Part shown: positions 1 through 8,305 of the stretch, piece by piece | Numbering within the stretch: position 1 is the stretch's first letter | Layout of the letters: the number at the start of each line of letters is the position of its first letter | Assembly: GCF_003491325.1 (NCBI RefSeq) | Contig: NZ_CP022881.1 | Location: 558,001 to 622,000, forward strand | Length of the DNA stretch: 64,000 nt | Source of the DNA: Staphylococcus sp. M0911 | GTDB taxonomy: Bacteria > Bacillota > Bacilli > Staphylococcales > Staphylococcaceae | Direction of reading: 5' to 3' | Notes under the pieces: model-generated | The model's input: the letters and a program-made list of their open reading frames with translations, nothing else | Databases searched by the model: none | What the model was told of the DNA's origin: nothing | Position numbers and translations under genes: made by a program

Positions 1-907
1 CAACAAGTATCAGTGAGATACCAACAACGATAATCCAAGAAATATAACTATGATCATCTAATGGTAATGGAACATTCATACCAAAGAAACTAAATACGAG
101 TGTTGGAAGGGTTAGTAACACCGTAAACATTGTTAAAGTTTTCATAATGGTGTTCATATCATTAGATAATAGTGATGCATAGGATGTTGTAATACTTTCT
201 AAAATGCGCTGATGTAACTCAGTAGTTTCTATCGCTTGGTTATTTTCAATAATTAAATCTTCCAGTAACTCTTCGTCATCTTCAAATCGTTTAATAGCAG
301 GCAAACGGAATAATTTTTTAATAATGGTATCGTTACCTTTTAATGCGGCTAAAAAGTAGACTAAACTTTTTTCAACTTCCATTAATTTGAAAAGTTGTTT
401 ATTTGTAATGTTATTCTTTAATTCTCTTTCAATACGAATTCTTGATTTATTAAGCAATCTTAAGTTTCTATTATAATGGTTCGCAATAGTAGTTAATATT
501 TCTAAAGCGAAGCGACTATGAAATTTGAGATTAATATTATCTTGTCTTGAAAAATTCTCTAAGAACTCATTTTCAGCATCACAAATTGTCATAACAATAC
601 CATTTCCAATGACGATACCCAGCGGAATCGTAATAAATGATAAAACACTACGATTAGTAGAATTGATTAATGGTAAATCGATAATAATGAGAGAGTATCC
701 AGTGTCTTCATCATATTCGATACGTGCGCTTTCTTCTGAATCTAATGGATCTCGTATAAAATCTTCAGGTAAATGATAGTGATCCATTAAATATTCGATT
801 TCTTCTCTATCAGGTTCAACAACATTAATCCATAATGCTTGTTGATCTATTGGTGTTTCAATAATTTCATTATTAATTTGATTTGAATGTTTATATGCAG
901 TGATCAT
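1..907 (-). CDS. CorA-family divalent cation transporter, 3' end cut by window edge
   Basis: Translation of the minus strand from ATG at 907 is open to the window edge (about 302 residues, a few short of a usual CorA). A long acidic, helical cytoplasmic domain is followed by a hydrophobic segment ending in the CorA signature FFGMN (G276-M277-N278) and the start of the second membrane segment. CorA proteins are pentameric Mg2+/Co2+ channels in the cytoplasmic membrane. AAAGGA stands upstream of the start. This is a distant paralogue of the CorA gene at 47290, so the host has at least two; the cation transported here cannot be told from sequence. Confidence 0.85.
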   Translation of the reverse strand, partial: MITAYKHSNQINNEIIETPIDQQALWINVVEPDREEIEYLMDHYHLPEDFIRDPLDSEESARIEYDEDTGYSLIIIDLPLINSTNRSVLSFITIPLGIVIGNGIVMTICDAENEFLENFSRQDNINLKFHSRFALEILTTIANHYNRNLRLLNKSRIRIERELKNNITNKQLFKLMEVEKSLVYFLAALKGNDTIIKKLFRLPAIKRFEDDEELLEDLIIENNQAIETTELHQRILESITTSYASLLSNDMNTIMKTLTMFTVLLTLPTLVFSFFGMNVPLPLDDHSYISWIIVVGISLILV

Positions 908-968
908 TTGTTAAAGTCCTTTCAAAGCTTTTTTTCAAACGCATCACTATGTTTATCGAGCAATGTGT

Positions 969-1577
969 TTAATTCATATGGTTATATCTCTGTTCGGCCA
1001 TAATCCTTAGTGGACCGTAATAAATAATTTTAAAAATGTGTGTCACTAATTCGTCAACAGAGATACGGTTTGAGTCTAATACCCAATACCTAATGATAGA
1101 TATTGTAGCACCAGATACGTAACTATGAAAATACATTTCAGGGATGCCTTCAATTTTGTTATCGACACTGACTTGATGTTTCATATTATATTGTATCAAA
1201 TCGCTTATTTTTTCTTCTAAGCGACTTTTTCTTTCTAAACTCAAAATCGTATTGTAAAAGTCTAGATTATCATACACATGTTGAATAATGTTACGCAACA
1301 CTTTATCAATAAATAATGTTGCTATCATTTCTACATTATCGCCTTGAATCTCTGAGAATTGAGTGAATTTAGAAATTTGTTCTATACACTCATCTTCCAT
1401 ATCAGTGAGGAGTAAATATTTATCTTCATAATGTAAATAAAAAGTACCTCGATTGATGTCAGCTTTATCTGCAATATCTTGAACTGTAATATTTTCAAGG
1501 CTTCGTTCTTTCAATAATTGTATGAAAGCATACTTAATTGCAGATTTAGTTTTGCGAACGCGTCTATCTTCTTTCAA
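969..1577 (-). CDS. TetR/AcrR-family transcriptional repressor
   Basis: 202 residues. The N-terminal helix-turn-helix (about residues 30-56, ITVQDIADKADINRGTFYLHY) is typical of TetR; the C-terminal ligand domain is not recognisable by eye. Translation appears to start at TTG (1577): GGGAGG lies 10 nt upstream and no in-frame ATG precedes it. The gene is divergent from the YhgE/Pip-like membrane gene at 1740, and two almost identical 19-bp palindromes lie between them, so it very probably represses that gene and itself. Its ligand is unknown. Confidence 0.85.
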   Translation of the reverse strand: MKEDRRVRKTKSAIKYAFIQLLKERSLENITVQDIADKADINRGTFYLHYEDKYLLLTDMEDECIEQISKFTQFSEIQGDNVEMIATLFIDKVLRNIIQHVYDNLDFYNTILSLERKSRLEEKISDLIQYNMKHQVSVDNKIEGIPEMYFHSYVSGATISIIRYWVLDSNRISVDELVTHIFKIIYYGPLRIMAEQRYNHMN

Positions 1578-1609
1578 AAATGTAAAACCTCCCTTAGTTA
1601 ATAGACAAT

Positions 1610-1628
1610 ATTCATCATTGTGTTCAAT
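1610..1628. promoter_or_regulatory. Candidate TetR operator, copy 1
   Basis: ATTCATCATTGTGTTCAAT. It matches the reverse complement of the palindrome at 1700-1718 at 17 of 19 positions and lies just upstream of the regulator's own start, consistent with autorepression. Binding is inferred. Confidence 0.6.
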
Positions 1629-1699
1629 AACGGACGTTTTTCTATTAATTGATTGTTGTTTATTTATTTAAACTCATTATAATTGGAAAAGTGATAAAT

Positions 1700-1718
1700 A
1701 TTCAACACAATGTTGAAT
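1700..1718. promoter_or_regulatory. Candidate TetR operator, copy 2 (perfect palindrome)
   Basis: ATTCAACACAATGTTGAAT: two perfect 8-bp arms around CAA, located 21 bp upstream of the exporter start codon, in its promoter/leader. It is the stronger of the two matching sites in this divergent intergenic region. Confidence 0.7.
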
Positions 1719-1739
1719 TGCTTCAAGGGAGGAAAAGTT

Positions 1740-3017
1740 ATGAATATATTTAAAAGCAAATTACTATGGTTGACACCAATCGCAATCATTTTAATATTAA
1801 TGATTTTTGCAATTGCATTTTATCCAGCGTTTAATCCTAAACCTAAAGATATGCCAATCGCAATTGTAAATCACGATGAAGGTACTTCTATTCAAGGTAA
1901 AAAGATGAATATTGGTGACAAACTAGAAGATAAATTATTAGATAGTGATTCTAAAGCAATCAAATGGGTCAAAGTAGATAGCGAAAAAGATGCTAAACAA
2001 GGCATGGAAGATGAAAAATATTATGGCGCTGCTATATTTGAAAAAGATTTTTCTAAACATGCGATGAGTAAAACTCAAAAAGTAGTCATGGACAGCAAAA
2101 AAGCTGAAATGAAAGAGAAAGTTGAATCTGGTGAAGTGCCAGCGCAACAAGCACAAATGATGGCTAAAAAAATGGGTAATCAAAGTGTTGATGTCAAACA
2201 AGCACAATTAAAAACAATTGTAAGCCAAGGATCAAGTTTACAAGGTTCTCAAATGGCTACAAATGTATTGTCAGGTATGGGTGACAATATTAACAAACAA
2301 ATTACTAAACAAAGTCTTCAAACATTAGAAAAACAAAATGTTAAAGTTGATGCTAAAGATATTGATTCTGTAACTAACCCTGTTAAAGTGGATAATGAAA
2401 AAATCAATAAAGTAAAAGACCATCAAGGTGGCGGTAACGCACCATTCTTAATGTTTATGCCAATTTGGATGGGATCAATTGTTATTTCTGTTCTACTATT
2501 CTTCGCATTTAGAACAAGTGGTAATATTAAAATTGCACATCGTTTAATAGCTTCTGTAGGACAAATTATCTTTACAGTGATTGCAGCATTTCTTGGTAGC
2601 TTTGCATATGTGTACTTTATGGGAGGCGCACTAGGATTTGACTTCGATCATCCAAACCGTGTTGCAACGTTTGTAGCGTTAGCGATTATGGGATTTGTTG
2701 GTTTAATATTAGGAACAATGACTTGGTTAGGTATGAAATCTGTGCCAATCTTCTTCATTGCAATGTTCTTTAGTATGCAAATGGTAATGTTACCAAAGCA
2801 AATGTTACCTAAGTTCTATCAACGTTATATTGTAGATTGGAATCCATTCGTACATTATGCTACAAGCTTAAAAGAAATCATTTATATGAATCACCATATT
2901 GAGTTGAATTCAACAATGTGGATGCTTATTGGATTTATGATTTTTGGTGCTGTATCTAGTTTATTAGCAGCAGCTATTAGAAAACATAGTACAAAACGTA
3001 CTGAAGTACCATCATAA
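1740..3017 (+). CDS. YhgE/Pip-like (ABC-2 permease-like) membrane protein
   Basis: 425 residues from the ATG at 1740, which has GGGAGGAAAAG directly upstream; an ATG 30 nt earlier lies inside the operator and has no ribosome site. One N-terminal membrane segment (about 9-29) is followed by a roughly 190-residue Lys/Gln-rich extracytoplasmic domain and then about five membrane segments to the C-terminus. This is the topology of the YhgE/Pip family, related to ABC-2 permeases, which often pair with TetR repressors. No ATPase is adjacent. The role is probably export or envelope stress; the substrate is unknown. Confidence 0.75.
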   Translation: MNIFKSKLLWLTPIAIILILMIFAIAFYPAFNPKPKDMPIAIVNHDEGTSIQGKKMNIGDKLEDKLLDSDSKAIKWVKVDSEKDAKQGMEDEKYYGAAIFEKDFSKHAMSKTQKVVMDSKKAEMKEKVESGEVPAQQAQMMAKKMGNQSVDVKQAQLKTIVSQGSSLQGSQMATNVLSGMGDNINKQITKQSLQTLEKQNVKVDAKDIDSVTNPVKVDNEKINKVKDHQGGGNAPFLMFMPIWMGSIVISVLLFFAFRTSGNIKIAHRLIASVGQIIFTVIAAFLGSFAYVYFMGGALGFDFDHPNRVATFVALAIMGFVGLILGTMTWLGMKSVPIFFIAMFFSMQMVMLPKQMLPKFYQRYIVDWNPFVHYATSLKEIIYMNHHIELNSTMWMLIGFMIFGAVSSLLAAAIRKHSTKRTEVPS

Positions 3018-3036
3018 AATTAAGCTTTTTAATATA

Positions 3037-3071
3037 CACTGTCGATAAGATATCATAACTTATCGGCAGTG
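3037..3071 (+). terminator. Hairpin terminator after the Pip-like gene
   Basis: CACTGTCGATAAG pairs with CTTATCGGCAGTG (one G-T pair) around a 9-nt loop, followed by TTTT. It lies 20 bp after the stop codon. Confidence 0.7.
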
Positions 3072-3088
3072 TTTTGATGTATACAAAA

Positions 3089-3122
3089 AAAGAGCAATCC
3101 CTTCTAACGGGGATTGCTCTTT
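3089..3122. terminator. Bidirectional terminator between convergent genes
   Basis: AAAGAGCAATCCC and GGGATTGCTCTTT form a perfect 13-bp stem with A-rich and T-rich flanks, 14 bp before the stop of the convergent lipocalin-like gene. Confidence 0.85.
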
Positions 3123-3135
3123 ATGTTATGAATAA

Positions 3136-3561
3136 TTAATGATTAACGCGTTGCCAAACGAGTTTTTGATTGGGATTGTTTCCATTTTCAATGCTAAGTG
3201 TATGACCTTCAAGTTTGAATATACGTGGTTGTGTATCACCTAACCATGTTGGATTCATACTAACGTTCATCGTATGATAAACGGTTTGGTTTTCTTCATC
3301 TAATTCATATTTACCAGCATAAGCTAAATAGCCATGTGCAGCTTTCGCCATTTCATCTTTAGTACCAGTGTGAAGATCACCAGATGCATAAGCAGGACGA
3401 CCTTGTTGCATCAATTGAGCTGACATATAACCATCTGGATTATACATAATAAACCCAGTTGCATCTTTGCCTAATGGATAGAAAATTTGGCCATTTTCAT
3501 CTTCATCTTGATAACTTACTAATGACCATGTACCGATTAATTGCTCTTGTAATTGACTCAT
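3136..3561 (-). CDS. Lipocalin-like domain protein
   Basis: 141 residues beginning with the GTWSLVSY signature of the Lipocalin_5 family, with the repeated beta-strand/turn pattern of a small calycin barrel (residues 8-136). No signal peptide is present, so it is probably cytoplasmic. AAAGAAGG precedes the ATG. It follows the SDR gene at 3598 by 36 bp on the same strand, with no terminator between them, so the two are probably one transcript under the divergent LysR regulator. The ligand and any enzymatic role are unknown. Confidence 0.75.
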   Translation of the reverse strand: MSQLQEQLIGTWSLVSYQDEDENGQIFYPLGKDATGFIMYNPDGYMSAQLMQQGRPAYASGDLHTGTKDEMAKAAHGYLAYAGKYELDEENQTVYHTMNVSMNPTWLGDTQPRIFKLEGHTLSIENGNNPNQKLVWQRVNH

Positions 3562-3597
3562 ATTAAAATGCCTTCTTTCTTAAATATTAATTATGAA

Positions 3598-4353
3598 TTA
3601 TGCGTTTGAACCGCCAGAAACACTGATTGTTTCACCTGTGATCGCAGATGCACCATCTGATGCTAAGAAAACAACAGTATCAGCTATTTCAGAAGGTTCT
3701 AATAAGCGATTCATTGGTGATTTACTTGTAATATGTTTTTCCATTGCTTCTTGTTCAGTAGTACCATCTTGTTCTGCTAATTTTGCAAGTTGGTTTTCGA
3801 TTAATTTTGTACGAACAGGTCCAGGTAATACAGCATTTGCAGTAATACCATCATCGACTGTTTCAAGTGCAATTGTTTTTGTGAAACCAATTTGTGCGAA
3901 TTTAGATGCTACATACGCTGATTTGAATGGATCAGCCATTTCACCATGTGCTGATGAAATAGTGATAATACGGCCTTGTTGTTGTTGTTTCATGCTTGGT
4001 AATACATGTTTAGTCATTAAGAATGTGCCTGTTTGAATAACACCAATAACTTGGTTCCATTTGTCTAATGGGAAGTCTTCAATTTTAGATATATATTGAA
4101 TGCCTGCATTGTTAACTAAAACATCGATAGCACCGTATTGATTAGTTACATCTTTGATAGCATTTTTAACCGTCGTTTCATCTGTAACATCTACTTGATA
4201 TGCAACACCTTTCTCTAATGACTGAGCTGCTGCTTCAGCTGCGTCTTTGCTCATATCAAAAATGAATACACGATCACCTTGTTGATCAAACGCTTGTGCG
4301 ATAGCATAGCCAATACCTTGACCTGATCCTGTAACGATAACATTTCTATTCAT
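3598..4353 (-). CDS. Short-chain dehydrogenase, 3-hydroxybutyrate dehydrogenase-like
   Basis: 251 residues, a classical SDR. It has the cofactor motif TGSGQGIG (8-15), an NNAG motif (81-84) and the catalytic S134-Y147-K151 with normal spacing. Acidic D33 after the second strand favours NAD(H). The PGPVRT and C-terminal SGG features resemble 3-hydroxybutyrate and acetoin/diacetyl dehydrogenases, which reduce small keto compounds reversibly; the exact substrate is inferred only. TAGGAGG lies upstream of the ATG. It is first in a likely two-gene operon with the lipocalin-like gene and is divergent from the LysR regulator at 4653. Confidence 0.8.
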   Translation of the reverse strand: MNRNVIVTGSGQGIGYAIAQAFDQQGDRVFIFDMSKDAAEAAAQSLEKGVAYQVDVTDETTVKNAIKDVTNQYGAIDVLVNNAGIQYISKIEDFPLDKWNQVIGVIQTGTFLMTKHVLPSMKQQQQGRIITISSAHGEMADPFKSAYVASKFAQIGFTKTIALETVDDGITANAVLPGPVRTKLIENQLAKLAEQDGTTEQEAMEKHITSKSPMNRLLEPSEIADTVVFLASDGASAITGETISVSGGSNA

Positions 4354-4510
4354 ATATGATTCCTCCTAAGCTTGAATTATGACCTAAAATGGTTCGAATA
4401 GTGTTTTAATAGTAAATAAATTGTAAAAGTAGTTATAATAATGGATACGACTAACTTAATTGTTGAAAAATCAATTCTATAGAAGCCATACAAATTAGAT
4501 TTCATTAGAT

Positions 4511-4526
4511 ATAACTATTTAATTAT
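4511..4526. promoter_or_regulatory. Candidate LysR-type binding site, copy 1
   Basis: ATAACTATTTAATTAT. It resembles the sequence at 4617-4632 (13 of 16 identical) and has AT-rich dyad symmetry like LysR boxes. It lies midway in the 299-bp divergent region between the SDR operon and lysR. Confidence 0.4.
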
Positions 4527-4616
4527 ATTAAGTTTTAATTTTTGTCGATTTGTTGACAATGATTATTATCTACCTGAAATCGTGATTTGTAAAAGACGTA
4601 TTAAGATATAAAAGTC

Positions 4617-4632
4617 ATAACTAAATAGTTAT
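4617..4632. promoter_or_regulatory. Candidate LysR-type binding site, copy 2
   Basis: ATAACTAAATAGTTAT has perfect 6-bp arms and lies just upstream of the lysR ribosome site, where LysR proteins usually autoregulate. The link to this regulator is inferred from position and the second copy. Confidence 0.45.
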
Positions 4633-4652
4633 AAGGAGAAAGTGGTGAGTTA

Positions 4653-5567
4653 ATGATTAACACAAATTCGGTCCAATATTTAGAAGCGGTAGGACGTTTT
4701 GGTAGTATATCTCGAGCAGCCAAACATTTATATATTTCTCAACCATATTTGAGTAAGTTTATTAAGGACATAGAAACTGAATTAGGTGTTACTTTGATAA
4801 ATAGAGAAAGTAACCCTATCACATTAACGTATGCTGGTGAACGCTATTTAGATTATATGAACCAAATTAACTATACATATAAAGAAATGAAGCAAGAATT
4901 ACAGAATATTTCAGAATTAAAAAAGGGAAGATTAGTAATAGGTGTGAATCCCATATTAGCAGCTCATACGTTATACGATATATTGCCTGAATTTATAAAA
5001 GCGTATCCCGGTATCGAATTAAAGTTAATTGAAGAGCCGTCTCATCGAATAGAGCAGCTTCTGATAGATAATAAAATAGATATCGCATTAACGATATTAC
5101 CGTTTTATCAAGGGACTTTTAAGTATGATGTTTTATATTCAGAAGCGATTTATTTAGCATTACCTCCTGATTACGCATTACTCTTAAGTCAACAAAGTGA
5201 GGAAAAAAATACGGAAGACATACATGATGATATAAGAAATGAACGATTTATATTATTGAAACCCAATATGGCGTTAAGACATCTTACAGATCAAATTCTA
5301 GAAAATCATGATATCACGCCACAAATTGCAATGGAGACCATGAGTGTTGATAATGCATTAAGATTAGTAAATGAAGGATTAGGTATGACTTATGTTCCTG
5401 AGAGTGTTAAAAATAGTATGCCTCAGTTTAAAGGACATTTTATCAAACTCGATGCTTCTAAATATGCTAATCACGTTGTGTTAGCTTATAAATATGATAA
5501 ACTCAATCATTTGTCCAAAGGTGCATATGCATTTTTAGAAATGGCAAAGTCGATTTATAGGAAGTAA
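4653..5567 (+). CDS. LysR-family transcriptional regulator
   Basis: 304 residues, full length for the family. The N-terminal winged helix-turn-helix (residues 1-60; SISRAAKHLYISQPYLSKFI) is followed by a linker helix and a substrate-binding domain (about 90-295). AAGGAGAAAG lies upstream of the ATG. Divergent transcription from the SDR/lipocalin operon and two similar dyads in the shared promoter region indicate control of that operon. The co-inducer is unknown. Confidence 0.88.
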   Translation: MINTNSVQYLEAVGRFGSISRAAKHLYISQPYLSKFIKDIETELGVTLINRESNPITLTYAGERYLDYMNQINYTYKEMKQELQNISELKKGRLVIGVNPILAAHTLYDILPEFIKAYPGIELKLIEEPSHRIEQLLIDNKIDIALTILPFYQGTFKYDVLYSEAIYLALPPDYALLLSQQSEEKNTEDIHDDIRNERFILLKPNMALRHLTDQILENHDITPQIAMETMSVDNALRLVNEGLGMTYVPESVKNSMPQFKGHFIKLDASKYANHVVLAYKYDKLNHLSKGAYAFLEMAKSIYRK

Positions 5568-5570
5568 AAA

Positions 5571-5609
5571 TAGTAGCCTGAGACATCAATTACGTGTCTC
5601 AGGCTACTA
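5571..5609. terminator. Bidirectional terminator between lysR and PAP2 genes
   Basis: TAGTAGCCTGAGACA and TGTCTCAGGCTACTA form a perfect 15-bp stem with a 9-nt loop between two convergent genes. Confidence 0.85.
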
Positions 5610-5626
5610 TCAGTATGATAAAACTT

Positions 5627-6541
5627 TTATTCGTAGTGTGGCGTTGAGTGGTGAGTTGTTAATTTTTTGATAAGGAAATCAGCAATTAACATTAAACTAA
5701 ACATGATAATTAAGCTCATAGTGACATCACTCGTAAAGTGAGCGCCAATTCTTATTCTACTAAGAGCCATCAATACACTATAGATTAATCCTATAATAAA
5801 CATCCACTGTCTCGTTGATAGTTTTTTAAAGTAAAATGCAAAGAACATGAAGAAAGCGCCGTTTCCAGTATGTCCAGAAGGGAAGGAACTATGCCCTGTA
5901 TTACCATTAATTGTTAGCCAATTGGTAAAATGACCTGCTTTATCTTCAATTTCATATGGTCTGACACGACCCCAAAGTTCTTTCATATTATCAACGAGTT
6001 CTAATCCGATGAGTAATATCATAAAGCTAATCATAGAGACTTTGAATAGTCTTTCTAATTCTGACATATCTATACGTTTTAGCCAAAATTGATAACAAAT
6101 GAATGCTATAACGATTAAGATAATAAATGAAATTAAGAAACTCAATCCAATAGATAAAGCTTCACCAGTGTTTCCTTCGTTATTTGCCATACCCATAGGT
6201 TTATGCTTTTTAATGTTTTCTGATGTAGACATCATGTATTGTACAGTTTCAGATACCAATGCATTAGTCTTAATTAATGTATAAACAAAAGATACTATCA
6301 AAATGATAGTTTGAGCCAATCTACTCTTAAATGTCTTAAACACATAATAGTTAAAAATAATCATAGATATTATTAGTACAATTGTGGGTGGGAAGAGTCC
6401 GTAATTTTGGAAAATAGTGCCGAATAACGAGTTTTGATCCATTAAATGTTTAGAAATCGATTGATCTAAAAACGTTGCAACACATAAAACAAAAATAAGA
6501 ACACCTAATGTAGCTGAAGCAAGTTTTTTTGAAATAACCAT
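5627..6541 (-). CDS. PAP2-family membrane phosphatase
   Basis: 304 residues with about six or seven membrane segments. All three parts of the acid-phosphatase signature are present: K187-x6-R194-P195, PSGH (221-224) and S261-R262-x5-H268-x3-D272. Such enzymes dephosphorylate lipid phosphates (phosphatidate, phosphatidylglycerophosphate, undecaprenyl pyrophosphate) on the outer face of the membrane. The membrane region before the catalytic part is longer than in minimal PgpB-like enzymes, with a soluble loop near residues 100-128. It is flanked by convergent and divergent genes, so it is monocistronic. Substrate unresolved. Confidence 0.85.
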   Translation of the reverse strand: MVISKKLASATLGVLIFVLCVATFLDQSISKHLMDQNSLFGTIFQNYGLFPPTIVLIISMIIFNYYVFKTFKSRLAQTIILIVSFVYTLIKTNALVSETVQYMMSTSENIKKHKPMGMANNEGNTGEALSIGLSFLISFIILIVIAFICYQFWLKRIDMSELERLFKVSMISFMILLIGLELVDNMKELWGRVRPYEIEDKAGHFTNWLTINGNTGHSSFPSGHTGNGAFFMFFAFYFKKLSTRQWMFIIGLIYSVLMALSRIRIGAHFTSDVTMSLIIMFSLMLIADFLIKKLTTHHSTPHYE

Positions 6542-6889
6542 ATGATCCTCCTAGATGTTATGTATTTGTAAAGCGAGATTCCAAGCGACGTACCTATACT
6601 AAGTTTTTTATAAGTATATTTATGTCTTGTTAAAGGGTAGTAATTATTTTTTAAGTCATTGTTTTGTGAATATTAAGATTATGTAAATGGAAAGTTTTAA
6701 ATAAAGTAATGTATCTATGGAAATGTTTTTGAGTGTATATGAGTGTTCATTTGTGCAAATCTATAATTAATTTTATCTTATAAGTGTAATATGAAAAATA
6801 TTTATCTATAAAAGTAAGCGTTTGCACTATGAATTTAGATTGATTTATTTTAAAATGAGCATATATACAAACATAAGGAGATGGATAGA
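6542..6889. other. 348-bp divergent promoter region, no gene seen
   Basis: AT-rich spacer between the divergent PAP2 and SDR genes. Beyond a cre-like site at 6811 and the SDR ribosome site I see no conserved RNA or ORF with a ribosome site. Confidence 0.5.
6811..6826. promoter_or_regulatory. cre-like site (CcpA) upstream of SDR gene
   Basis: AAAGTAAGCGTTTGCA fits the catabolite-response consensus (TGNAARCGNWWWCA core) with two mismatches, 64 bp before the SDR start. Carbon-catabolite control is inferred. Confidence 0.4.
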
Positions 6890-7669
6890 ATGTCAGTATT
6901 AGATAAATTTAAATTAGAAAATAAAGTTGCGATTGTAACAGGTGGTGCATCTGGTTTAGGTAAAGCCATGGGGAAAGCATTAGCTGAAGCGGGTGCCAAT
7001 CTTGTGATTGCTGATATGAATTTAGAAGTTGGTCAACAAACAGCTAAAGAATTCGAAGAAGAGACAGGCAACAAAGCAATTGCTTGTGAAGTAGATGTTA
7101 CAAATATTGATCAAGTTAACGCTATGGTAAAAGAAACAATGGATACATTCGGTCATATCGATATTTTATTTAACAATGCAGGTATTAATGAGCATGTTAA
7201 CTTTGAAGATATGCCGTATGAACGTTGGAAAAAAACGATGGATGTTAACTTAAATAGTATGGTATTAGTAACGAACGCAGTAGGAGAAGTATTCCGTAAA
7301 CAACAAAGCGGTGTGATCGTAAATACATCTTCAATGTCAGGTGTTATTGTTAACACACCACAACCACAAGCTGCATATAATACATCAAAAGCAGCTGTTA
7401 TCATGTTAACTAAAAGTTTAGCTAACGAATGGGCTAAACATAATATCCGTGTCAACACTATTGCACCAGGATACATGAAAACAGAATTAACAAAAGATTA
7501 TTTCGCTAAAGGCGGCGACATGATTGATACTTGGATGAACATGACACCAATGAATCGTCCAGGTGTTCCTGAAGAATTACAAGGTGCTGCACTTTACTTA
7601 GCTTCAGATGCATCATCATTCGTTACAGGATCAGTCATTACTGTTGATGGTGGTTACACTGCATTATAA
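6890..7669 (+). CDS. Short-chain dehydrogenase, gluconate 5-dehydrogenase/polyol-type
   Basis: 259 residues from the ATG at 6890; AAGGAG ends 9 nt before it and abuts an earlier ATG at 6881, which is therefore unlikely to be used. Classical SDR motifs: GGASGLG (18-24), NNAG (95-98) and S150-Y163-K167. D42 at the end of the second strand favours NAD(H). The closest pattern is the gluconate/sorbose/polyol dehydrogenase group, and a cre-like upstream site fits a sugar-related role. Exact substrate unknown. Monocistronic, closed by a terminator. Confidence 0.8.
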   Translation: MSVLDKFKLENKVAIVTGGASGLGKAMGKALAEAGANLVIADMNLEVGQQTAKEFEEETGNKAIACEVDVTNIDQVNAMVKETMDTFGHIDILFNNAGINEHVNFEDMPYERWKKTMDVNLNSMVLVTNAVGEVFRKQQSGVIVNTSSMSGVIVNTPQPQAAYNTSKAAVIMLTKSLANEWAKHNIRVNTIAPGYMKTELTKDYFAKGGDMIDTWMNMTPMNRPGVPEELQGAALYLASDASSFVTGSVITVDGGYTAL

Positions 7670-7684
7670 TAATGAAGATTTATA

Positions 7685-7714
7685 AAGCTAGCTCATTTTT
7701 GAGTTAGCTTTTTT
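7685..7714 (+). terminator. Rho-independent terminator after SDR gene
   Basis: AAGCTAGCTCA pairs with TGAGTTAGCTT around TTTT, followed by a T run. Confidence 0.85.
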
Positions 7715-7806
7715 ATTATTTATAGGTCTATGTACCTGTTTAATAATCAGAAAATTAGAACTTTAATATATCGGTTGTAAATTTGAAAAAGCATGTTATT
7801 ATATTA

Positions 7807-7820
7807 CTTAGATATCTAAC
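7807..7820. promoter_or_regulatory. MepR operator at the mepR promoter
   Basis: CTTAGATATCTAAC contains a perfect 12-bp palindrome with the GTTAG signature (on the minus strand) reported for MepR. It lies between a likely promoter (TTGTAA 7775, TATTAT 7797) and the mepR start, matching a single autoregulatory site. Confidence 0.75.
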
Positions 7821-7836
7821 TAAATGAGGTGAAGCG

Positions 7837-8256
7837 ATGGAATTAACGTATCAATTTTTATTAAGAAGCTTAGCGCACCAAATGAAAAACTATGCAGATC
7901 GAAGGTTAGATGATTTCGGAATTACTCAAGAACAGAGCCATACATTAGGTTATATTTATCGACATCAAGATAAGGGTATATCTCAAAAAGATTTGATGCA
8001 TTTTTTTGATAGAAAAGGATCTACAGTTAGTAACATACTAAAAAATTTGGAGACACAGGGATTAGTTTTTCGTAAAGTAAACCCACAAGATACACGTAGT
8101 AAAATATTAAAACTAACAGATGAAGGCGTGTCGTTAGTTGAATCATTTACAAAAGTGTTTGATGAAATTGAAGAACGAATGTTATTAAATTTTTCAGATG
8201 AAGAAAAAATAAGATTAAAAGAAAATTTGGAACAGATGATGAAAAACTTAGAATAA
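7837..8256 (+). CDS. mepR: MarR-family repressor MepR
   Basis: 139 residues, the length of S. aureus MepR. A winged-helix MarR fold has its recognition helix near residues 60-75 (KGSTVSNILKNLE) and its wing near DTRSK. MepR is a substrate-responsive repressor of itself and of the multidrug pump MepA. Here it lies directly before a mepA homologue, and copies of its GTTAG-type operator stand at both promoters, one before mepR and two before mepA. GAGGTG precedes the ATG. The gene is intact although its target mepA is interrupted. Confidence 0.88.
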   Translation: MELTYQFLLRSLAHQMKNYADRRLDDFGITQEQSHTLGYIYRHQDKGISQKDLMHFFDRKGSTVSNILKNLETQGLVFRKVNPQDTRSKILKLTDEGVSLVESFTKVFDEIEERMLLNFSDEEKIRLKENLEQMMKNLE

Positions 8257-8259
8257 TAC

Positions 8260-8296
8260 GTGGTTATTGCTAATAATAATAACCACATTATTTTTT
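8260..8296 (+). terminator. Terminator between mepR and mepA
   Basis: GTGGTTATT pairs with AATAACCAC over a 9-nt loop, followed shortly by six T. mepA therefore relies mainly on its own promoter. Confidence 0.7.
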
Positions 8297-8305
8297 GATA
8301 TATAT

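Noticed and set aside
1938..2207. Minus-strand open frame of 89 codons
   Set aside because: It is a Phe/His-rich shadow of the Pip-like gene; its composition is that of an antisense frame.
3593..4036. Plus-strand open frame of 147 codons
   Set aside because: It is the shadow of the SDR gene on the opposite strand, without a ribosome site or recognisable domain.
4555..4576. Fur-box-like sequence before lysR (GACAATGATTATTATC)
   Set aside because: It is only a partial match, and it overlaps a TTGACA that may be a promoter element; no iron-related gene adjoins it.
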